Shown piece after piece: positions 58,942-64,000 of a stretch of 64,000 bases of DNA; position 1 is the stretch's first letter, and the number at the start of each line of letters is the position of its first letter. The notes under the pieces are model-generated. The model had not been told where the DNA came from and did no database searches. It saw only the letters and a list, made by a program, of their open reading frames with translations. A program made the translations under genes and the position numbers. This DNA comes from Streptomyces cyaneus (GTDB lineage: Bacteria > Actinomycetota > Actinomycetes > Streptomycetales > Streptomycetaceae), in the NCBI RefSeq assembly GCF_004028635.1, contig NZ_ML138679.1:124001-188000 (forward strand), in the 5' to 3' direction.

Positions 58942-60198
58942 TCACTTCGGGAGTTCGGCGCGGCGCAGACCGGGCACGCACAGGGCGATCACTCCGCCCA
59001 GCCCGCACACCGCCGCGCTGACCACGAAGACCGGGCCGGTGCCCCAAGCGCCGATGGCAGCGGCGGACAGGGGCATGCTGAGCGGCGCGAAACCGAGGCT
59101 GACCAGCCCGGAGACGGCGGTGACGCGGCCCAGGTAGGCGGCGTCGGCCTGGGTCTGCAGCAGGGCGCCGCACATGGCGCCGCTGAGCCCGGCGAGCAGT
59201 CCGATGAGCAGGGCGACCCCGACGGCGGCGACCACGCCGGGCACGAAGGCCAGGGCGCCGATCGCGACCGACCCGGCGAGGATCGTGCACCCCGCCACCT
59301 GCCCGGCGTGCGGCAGTCTTCCGCGTACGGTCAGCAGCAGGGACGCGGCACCCGCGCCGACGCCGAAACCGGCGAGCACCCAGCCCATCCCGGAGGCGCC
59401 CCAGCCCCGCTCGTCGGCGAGCAGCGTCAGACCGACGTTGAGCGGGCCGACGAACCCGAGGTCGCCGAGGGCGATGGCCAGCATCAGCGGAGCGAGCACC
59501 CGGTGGCGGCGGATGTAGCCGAGGCCGGCCACCAGATCGCGCCAGGCGGTGCCGCCCTGCGCGGCGGCCTTGTCGTCGGCGGGCAGCTCCCGCACCCGCA
59601 CGGAGATCAGCAGCGGCACCGACACCGCGATGAGCAGCCCGGCGAGGCCGAACGCGGCCGCCGCACCCCCGACCGCGACCCCGAGACCGCCGAGCGGACC
59701 GCCGACGACGCTCGCGAAGCGGATCCCGAGGCCCCGCATGCCCTGCACGCGCGCGAGCTGGTCGCGTGTCGTCACGCGCGCGGGGAGCGCGCCCACCGCC
59801 GGCATGAACACGGCGTCGACGGTGCCGAAGACCAGGGCGAGCGCGGCCAGCGGCCACAGGCCGGGGGTGGTGGAGAACAGCAGCCCGGCCACCGCGAGGA
59901 CGGCCGCGCACCGCACCACGTCGCTGCCGATGACGACCTTGCGCGGCCCGAGCCGGTCGGCGATCACTCCCCCGCCCAGCATCAGCAGCGCCCGCGGCAC
60001 GGCGCTCACCGCCATGACCACTCCGGCCTGGGACGGCGAACCGGCCTGTACGGCCGCCCAGGACAGGGCGATGTAGTAGACGCTGTCGCCGATCATCGAG
60101 GAGGTGTAGGCGGCGAGCCAGCGCCGTACGTTGGGGTCGCGGTGGGCGGGGCGCTCCGCGACGGGCGTGGCCTCTGGGGCGGTGAGCGTCGAAGGCAC
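58942..60198 (-). CDS. MFS transporter (DHA3-like efflux family)
   Basis: This 418-residue protein has about 12 membrane helices. It starts with RRWLAAYTSSMIGDSVYYIA. The inter-helix motif GGGVIADRLGPRKVVIGSD is the MFS A-motif and ARVQGMRGLGIRFASVVGGPLGG is typical of drug-efflux MFS proteins. The gene lies 10 bp downstream of an ArsR-type regulator on the same strand, so the pair is probably a regulated exporter for an unidentified compound. Confidence 0.9.
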   Translation of the reverse strand: MPSTLTAPEATPVAERPAHRDPNVRRWLAAYTSSMIGDSVYYIALSWAAVQAGSPSQAGVVMAVSAVPRALLMLGGGVIADRLGPRKVVIGSDVVRCAAVLAVAGLLFSTTPGLWPLAALALVFGTVDAVFMPAVGALPARVTTRDQLARVQGMRGLGIRFASVVGGPLGGLGVAVGGAAAAFGLAGLLIAVSVPLLISVRVRELPADDKAAAQGGTAWRDLVAGLGYIRRHRVLAPLMLAIALGDLGFVGPLNVGLTLLADERGWGASGMGWVLAGFGVGAGAASLLLTVRGRLPHAGQVAGCTILAGSVAIGALAFVPGVVAAVGVALLIGLLAGLSGAMCGALLQTQADAAYLGRVTAVSGLVSLGFAPLSMPLSAAAIGAWGTGPVFVVSAAVCGLGGVIALCVPGLRRAELPK

Positions 60199-60208
60199 GT
60201 CGGTCCTC

Positions 60209-60799
60209 TCAGGTCCGGAACGGGAAGGCGTACGTGTGCAGCGCGACGTTCTCGCGCCCCTCGGTGTCTCCTGCGGCGTCGGCGGCGCGGCCCTGCTCGT
60301 CGTACCGGCGGAGCAGGGCGAGCAACTCCTTGTTCAGCTCGGTCAGTTCGTCCGCCGTGAGACGCAGGTTGGACTCGGAGGACTCGGCCGCCCGGTTCCA
60401 CTCGGGGCCCCAGTGGGCCCGCTCGTCGAGCCAGCGTCGGTACATGTCCGTGCGCTGCTCGGCGAAGAGCCTGCTCGCGGCCGTGTGCGCGGCCGCCTTC
60501 TCCGGGGCGTCGCGGAAGTCCTCGTCGCGGATGCTCACGCCGTCCGAGGCGGGCCGCCACCACCGCTCGCGGCCGTCCGCGCTCTGCGGCTCGGCCTCCT
60601 CGATGAGCCCGTGCTCGGCGAGCTTGCGCAGGTGGTAACTGACCAGTGAGACCGCCTCGTCGACCTGCTCGGCGAGCTGTGAGGCGGTGGCGACCCGGGC
60701 GATCGTCAGCCCTCGCAGAAGGTTCATCCGCAGCGGATGGGCGAGCGCCTTGAGGGTGCCCAGGTCCGTGATCCGGCGGTCTCTTTCGCTGCCTGCCAT
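60209..60799 (-). CDS. ArsR-family winged-helix regulator
   Basis: This is a 196-residue transcriptional regulator. The wHTH occupies residues 10-75, with LKALAHPLRMNLLRGL, ATASQLAEQVDEAVSLVSYH and LRKLAEHGLIEE. A C-terminal helical domain follows, with no metal-binding Cys. It is cotranscribed with the downstream MFS gene. GGTGGGG precedes ATG 60799. An AT-rich dyad immediately upstream is probably its operator, giving autoregulation. Confidence 0.88.
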   Translation of the reverse strand: MAGSERDRRITDLGTLKALAHPLRMNLLRGLTIARVATASQLAEQVDEAVSLVSYHLRKLAEHGLIEEAEPQSADGRERWWRPASDGVSIRDEDFRDAPEKAAAHTAASRLFAEQRTDMYRRWLDERAHWGPEWNRAAESSESNLRLTADELTELNKELLALLRRYDEQGRAADAAGDTEGRENVALHTYAFPFRT

Positions 60800-60817
60800 G
60801 TCCCCACCGTAGATACA

Positions 60818-60857
60818 AAAGGAAAGTTGCACAATATATTTTGCGCAATTTCCCTTT
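60818..60857. promoter_or_regulatory. AT-rich dyad, likely ArsR operator/promoter
   Basis: AAAGGAAAGTTGC on the left mirrors GCGCAATTTCCCTTT on the right around an ATATATT centre, including TTGTGCAA and TTGCGCAA half-sites on the minus strand. It lies 19-58 bp upstream of the ArsR start and stands out as AT-rich in this genome. Confidence 0.65.
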
Positions 60858-60876
60858 CGCGTCTGCCCACGAGAAA

Positions 60877-60905
60877 GCCCCGGCCGCTTCGAGCGCGACC
60901 GGGGC
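60877..60905 (-). terminator. terminator after hisF
   Basis: GCCCCGG (60877-60883) pairs with CCGGGGC (60899-60905), 19 bp downstream of the hisF stop. Confidence 0.65.
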
Positions 60906-60923
60906 GCAGCCCGGTGTCAGGTG

Positions 60924-61679
60924 TCAGCGGACGGGGTGACCCGCCTCCCGCAACGCCTGCTTCACCTCGCCGATCCGCAGATCCCCGAAGTGGAACACGG
61001 AGGCCGCGAGCACCGCGTCCGCCCCCGCCTCGACGGCCGGAGCGAAGTCGGCGAGCTTGCCGGCGCCGCCGGACGCGATCACCGGAACCGTCACGTGCTT
61101 GCGTACGGCCTCGATCATCTCGATGTCGTAGCCGTCCTTCGTGCCGTCCGCGTCCATCGAGTTGAGCAGGATCTCGCCCGCGCCCAGCTCGGCGGCCCGG
61201 TGCGCCCACTCGACGGCGTCGATGCCGGTGCCCTTGCGGCCACCGTGGGTGGTGACCTCGAAGGTGCCCTCAGGAGTGCGCCGCGCGTCGACCGACAGCA
61301 CCAGCACCTGCCGGCCGAAGCGCTCGGCGATCTCGCGGATCAGGTCGGGGCGGGCGATGGCGGCGGTGTTGACGCCCACCTTGTCCGCGCCCGCGCGCAG
61401 CAGCTTGTCCACGTCTTCGGCCGTGCGGACGCCGCCGCCGACCGTCAGCGGGATGAACACCTGCTCGGCCGTACGGCGCACCACGTCGTACGTGGTCTCG
61501 CGGTTGCCCGACGAGGCGGTGATGTCCAGGAACGTCAGCTCGTCGGCGCCCTCGGCGTCGTACACCTTGGCCATCTCGACGGGGTCGCCCGCGTCGCGCA
61601 GGTTCTGGAAGTTGACGCCCTTGACGACCCGGCCGTTGTCCACGTCCAGGCAGGGGATGACTCGTACGGCCAGGGTCAT
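60924..61679 (-). CDS. hisF: Imidazole glycerol phosphate synthase, cyclase subunit
   Basis: This 251-residue TIM barrel uses ammonia from HisH to make IGP and AICAR. The catalytic Asp is in [16 protein letters not shown], the second in [14 protein letters not shown]. Phosphate loops are LTVGGGVRT and IASGGAGK. The start overlaps the RidA-family gene stop (ATGA). It ends the his block in this window. Confidence 0.96.
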   Translation of the reverse strand: MTLAVRVIPCLDVDNGRVVKGVNFQNLRDAGDPVEMAKVYDAEGADELTFLDITASSGNRETTYDVVRRTAEQVFIPLTVGGGVRTAEDVDKLLRAGADKVGVNTAAIARPDLIREIAERFGRQVLVLSVDARRTPEGTFEVTTHGGRKGTGIDAVEWAHRAAELGAGEILLNSMDADGTKDGYDIEMIEAVRKHVTVPVIASGGAGKLADFAPAVEAGADAVLAASVFHFGDLRIGEVKQALREAGHPVR

Positions 61680-62074
61680 GACTGGGGTGCCTCTCGGTAC
61701 GCCTCCACCTCGACCTCGACGACCAGGCTGGGGTCCACGAAGCCGGAGACGATGATCATGGATGTGGCGGGCCGGACGGAGTCGAACAGCTCCTTGTGAG
61801 CGCGTCCGACCTCGTCCACGTCCCGGGCGTGGGTGATGTACATGCGCGTACGTACGACGTCGTCGCGGCCGAGGCCCACCTGCTCCAACGCCGCGAACGC
61901 GACGCTGAAGGCGTTGACCGTCTGCTCGTACGGACCGCCTCCGGCGATCTGGCCGTCCACTATGGACGTACAGCCGGAGACCAGCACCAGACCGTTCGGT
62001 AGCTCGACCGCCCGGGAGTAGCCGAAGGCGTCCTCCCACGGCGCGCCCGTCGTGACGCGTCGTACGCCGCTCAC
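61676..62074 (-). CDS. RidA-family protein inside the his operon
   Basis: This 132-residue RidA/YjgF-fold protein, a family that hydrolyses reactive enamines/imines, has [40 protein letters not shown] and [14 protein letters not shown]. The Arg that binds substrate carboxylates in canonical RidA is expected in the RTRMYIT region. It overlaps priA upstream (GTGA) and hisF downstream (ATGA). That places it tightly in the his operon, although no role in histidine synthesis is established. Confidence 0.88.
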   Translation of the reverse strand: MSGVRRVTTGAPWEDAFGYSRAVELPNGLVLVSGCTSIVDGQIAGGGPYEQTVNAFSVAFAALEQVGLGRDDVVRTRMYITHARDVDEVGRAHKELFDSVRPATSMIIVSGFVDPSLVVEVEVEAYREAPQS

Positions 62075-62796
62075 TCGGCTACCGCCTCCAGGGCCTCTTC
62101 CAGGGTGAACGCCTTCGCGTACAGGGCCTTCCCGACGATGGAGCCCTCGACACCGAGCGGCACCAGCTCGGCGATGGCCCGCAGGTCGTCCAGGGAGGAG
62201 ACGCCGCCGGAGGCGACGACCGGGCGGTCCGTCGCCGCGCAGACGTTGCGCAGCAGCTCCAGGTTCGGGCCCTGGAGCGTGCCGTCCTTGGCGATGTCCG
62301 TGACGACGTAGCGGGCGCAGCCCTCGTTGTTGAGGCGCTCCAGCGTCTCGTAGAGGTCGCCGCCGTCACGGGTCCAGCCGCGGCCGCGGAGCGTGGTGCC
62401 CCGTACGTCCAGGCCCACCGCGATCTTGTCGCCGTGCTCGGCGATGACCTTGGCGACCCACTTGGGGGTCTCCAGGGCGGCCGTACCGAGGTTCACGCGC
62501 GTGCAGCCGGTGGCGAGCGCGGCGGCCAGCGAGGCGTCGTCGCGGATGCCGCCGGACAGCTCGACCTTGATGTCCATCGCCTTCGCGACCTCGGCGATCA
62601 GCTCCCGGTTGTCGCCGGTGCCGAAGGCGGCGTCCAGGTCGACCAGGTGCAGCCACTCGGCGCCCGACCGCTGCCACGCCAGGGCGGCCTCCAGCGGGGA
62701 GCCGTAGGACGTCTCGGTGCCGGACTCGCCGTGCACGAGGCGGACGGCCTGGCCGTCACGGACGTCGACGGCGGGGAGGAGTTCGAGCTTGGCCAT
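62071..62796 (-). CDS. priA: PriA, bifunctional HisA/TrpF phosphoribosyl isomerase
   Basis: This 241-residue TIM barrel isomerises ProFAR in histidine synthesis and PRA in tryptophan synthesis. Motifs are [18 protein letters not shown] with the catalytic Asp, [29 protein letters not shown] and [14 protein letters not shown] with the second Asp. Streptomyces lack trpF, and none is seen in the trp cluster here, so this enzyme links both pathways. It overlaps the RidA gene by four bases. Confidence 0.95.
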   Translation of the reverse strand: MAKLELLPAVDVRDGQAVRLVHGESGTETSYGSPLEAALAWQRSGAEWLHLVDLDAAFGTGDNRELIAEVAKAMDIKVELSGGIRDDASLAAALATGCTRVNLGTAALETPKWVAKVIAEHGDKIAVGLDVRGTTLRGRGWTRDGGDLYETLERLNNEGCARYVVTDIAKDGTLQGPNLELLRNVCAATDRPVVASGGVSSLDDLRAIAELVPLGVEGSIVGKALYAKAFTLEEALEAVAE

Positions 62797-62800
62797 GTCT

Positions 62801-63445
62801 CTACAGGGTTCCGATCCAGTTGGTGAGCAGCTGCGCTCCGGCGTCGCCGGACTTCTCGGGGTGGAACTGCGTGGCCCACAGGGCGCCGTTCTCGACGGCG
62901 GCCACGAAGGGCTTGCCGTGCGTCGACCAGGTGACCATCGGGGCTGTCATCAGCGGGTTCTCGGTCTCCAGGGTCCAGTCGTGGACGGCGTAGGAGTGCA
63001 CGAAGTAGAAGCGCGCGTCCGCGTCCAGGCCGGAGAACAGCTCGGTGCCGGGCGCCACGTCCACGGTGTTCCAGCCCATGTGGGGCACGATGTCGGCCTG
63101 GAGCGGCTCGACCGAGCCGGGCCACTCGCCGAGGCCCTCGGTCTCGACGCCGTGCTCGATGCCCCGCGCGAACAGGATCTGCATACCGACGCAGATGCCC
63201 ATCACCGGGCGCCCACCGGACAGCCGCCGCTCGACGACCCAGTCGCCGCGCGCCTCCTTCAGGCCCTGCATACAGGCCGCGAAGGCGCCGACGCCGGGCA
63301 CCAGCAGGCCGTCGGCGTTCATGGCTTTGTCGAAGTCGCGGGTGATCTCGACGTCGGCTCCCGCGCGCGCGAGGGCGCGTTCGGCGGAGCGGACGTTGCC
63401 GAAGCCGTAGTCGAAGACGACGACCTTCTTCGAGACGGTGCTCAT
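62801..63445 (-). CDS. hisH: Imidazole glycerol phosphate synthase, glutamine amidotransferase subunit
   Basis: This is a 214-residue class I glutaminase that feeds ammonia to HisF. The catalytic Cys is in [11 protein letters not shown], with [16 protein letters not shown] and the His-Glu pair in [17 protein letters not shown] lies about nine bases before ATG 63445. The start overlaps the stop of the small membrane-protein gene by one base (TGATG). Confidence 0.96.
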   Translation of the reverse strand: MSTVSKKVVVFDYGFGNVRSAERALARAGADVEITRDFDKAMNADGLLVPGVGAFAACMQGLKEARGDWVVERRLSGGRPVMGICVGMQILFARGIEHGVETEGLGEWPGSVEPLQADIVPHMGWNTVDVAPGTELFSGLDADARFYFVHSYAVHDWTLETENPLMTAPMVTWSTHGKPFVAAVENGALWATQFHPEKSGDAGAQLLTNWIGTL

Positions 63446-63609
63446 CAGTTCCACACCTCCAGCCTCAGGATGCCCGCGACGAGACACATCGAGGCGCCGA
63501 TCGAGAGCAGCACGATCAGGCTTCTCGGCATCTGCTGCTTCGCGAAGGAGATGATCCCGCCGACGAGGAAGAGGCCGACGACGATCAGGACCGTGGAAAG
63601 GCCGTTCAC
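63445..63609 (-). CDS. Small two-helix membrane protein between hisB and hisH
   Basis: This 54-residue hydrophobic protein begins [20 protein letters not shown] and has a second helix [21 protein letters not shown]. The GTG overlaps the hisB stop (GTGA) and the stop overlaps hisH, so it is translated within the his operon. The function is unknown. I recall small hypothetical genes at this position in other Streptomyces. Confidence 0.75.
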   Translation of the reverse strand: MNGLSTVLIVVGLFLVGGIISFAKQQMPRSLIVLLSIGASMCLVAGILRLEVWN

Positions 63610-64000
63610 AGCGCGCCCTTCGTGGAGGGCAGGATGCCGGCCGCGCGCGGGTCGCGCTCGGACGCGTACCGCAGGGCCCGGGCCAGCGCCTTGAACTGGC
63701 ACTCCACGATGTGGTGGGCGTTGCGCCCGTACGGCACGTGCACGTGCAGCGCGATCTGGGCCTGGGCGACGAAGGACTCCAGGATGTGCCGGGTCATCGT
63801 CGTGTCGTACTCGCCGATCATCGGCGCCATCTTCTCGGGCTCGGTGTGCACGAGGTACGGGCGGCCGGACAGGTCGACGGTGACCTGGGCGAGGGACTCG
63901 TCCAGCGGGACCGTGCAGTTGCCGAAGCGGTAGATCCCCACCTTGTCGCCGAGCGCCTGCTTGAAGGCGGCGCCCAGCGCGAGGGCGGTGTCCTCGATGG
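63606..64000 (-). CDS. hisB: Imidazoleglycerol-phosphate dehydratase, 5'-truncated by window
   Basis: This is the C-terminal 131 codons of HisB, a Mn-dependent dehydratase. The frame stays open to the window edge, with [18 protein letters not shown] before IYRFG, so the gene starts beyond base 64000. Visible motifs are [14 protein letters not shown] ([13 protein letters not shown]) and the His-rich metal motif [20 protein letters not shown]. Its stop overlaps the GTG of the small membrane-protein gene. Confidence 0.95.
   Translation of the reverse strand, partial: IEDTALALGAAFKQALGDKVGIYRFGNCTVPLDESLAQVTVDLSGRPYLVHTEPEKMAPMIGEYDTTMTRHILESFVAQAQIALHVHVPYGRNAHHIVECQFKALARALRYASERDPRAAGILPSTKGAL

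Overview
The window is a piece of a very GC-rich actinomycete chromosome and looks like Streptomyces. The evidence is strong G/C bias at third codon positions, GTG starts, many ATGA/GTGA stop-start overlaps, GGAGG-type ribosome sites, and a gene order that from memory resembles the S. coelicolor SCO2015-SCO2052 neighbourhood (5'-nucleotidase, chorismate mutase, chitosanase, gltDB, ADP-ribosylglycohydrolases, lgt, trp and his genes). No tRNA, rRNA, CRISPR array or insertion sequence was recognised.

Bases 1-13 kb hold the 3' end of a 5'-nucleotidase and a translationally coupled siderophore-type pair (PLP decarboxylase plus FAD N-monooxygenase). Next come aminopeptidase N, a response regulator, a chorismate mutase, an AraC regulator divergent from a GH35 beta-galactosidase, a secreted trypsin-like protease and an HExxH protein. 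A 252-bp intergenic palindrome closes this part.

Bases 13-23 kb are a compact catabolic module that closely matches the mycobacterial KstR2 regulon for degrading steroid rings C and D (HIP): echA20, ipdA, ipdB, ipdC, fadA6, kstR2, ipdF, two further short-chain dehydrogenases and two acyl-CoA dehydrogenases. Its two divergent promoter regions share a 19-bp near-palindrome that is probably the KstR2 operator. No fadD3 ligase is present in the window.

Bases 23-34 kb hold an orphan cytochrome b (QcrB-type), a vWA protein, a rhomboid protease and a GH46 chitosanase. After these comes a three-gene overlapping cassette: a 1705-residue fusion of a caspase-like peptidase, a GHKL/Hsp90-like ATPase and C-terminal helical repeats, then a Cys-rich zinc-ribbon-like protein, then a small three-helix membrane protein. 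It lies between chitosanase and gltD, which I recall as adjacent in S. coelicolor, so it looks like an inserted conflict or immune-type system. It is the most interesting element of the window.

Bases 34-49 kb hold glutamate synthase (gltB-gltD, with a GlnR-like box upstream), a VIT1/CCC1 iron/manganese transporter with iron-box-like sites, and a seven-gene operon. The operon has four tandem ADP-ribosylglycohydrolase-fold genes (one apparently degenerate), a PfkB kinase, a class III CoA-transferase and a CitE-type lyase.

Bases 49-64 kb are the core Trp/His biosynthetic region on the minus strand. It runs hisB (partial), a small membrane protein, hisH, priA, a RidA protein, hisF, an ArsR/MFS pair, a DinB-like gene on the plus strand, hisI, trpE, three small membrane proteins, trpC, trpM, trpB, trpA, a DsbA-like protein and lgt. 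PriA serves both pathways because no separate trpF is seen. Short intergenic repeats recur at 18.3, 53.4 and 55.5 kb, and two of them form the 3' ends of neighbouring reading frames.
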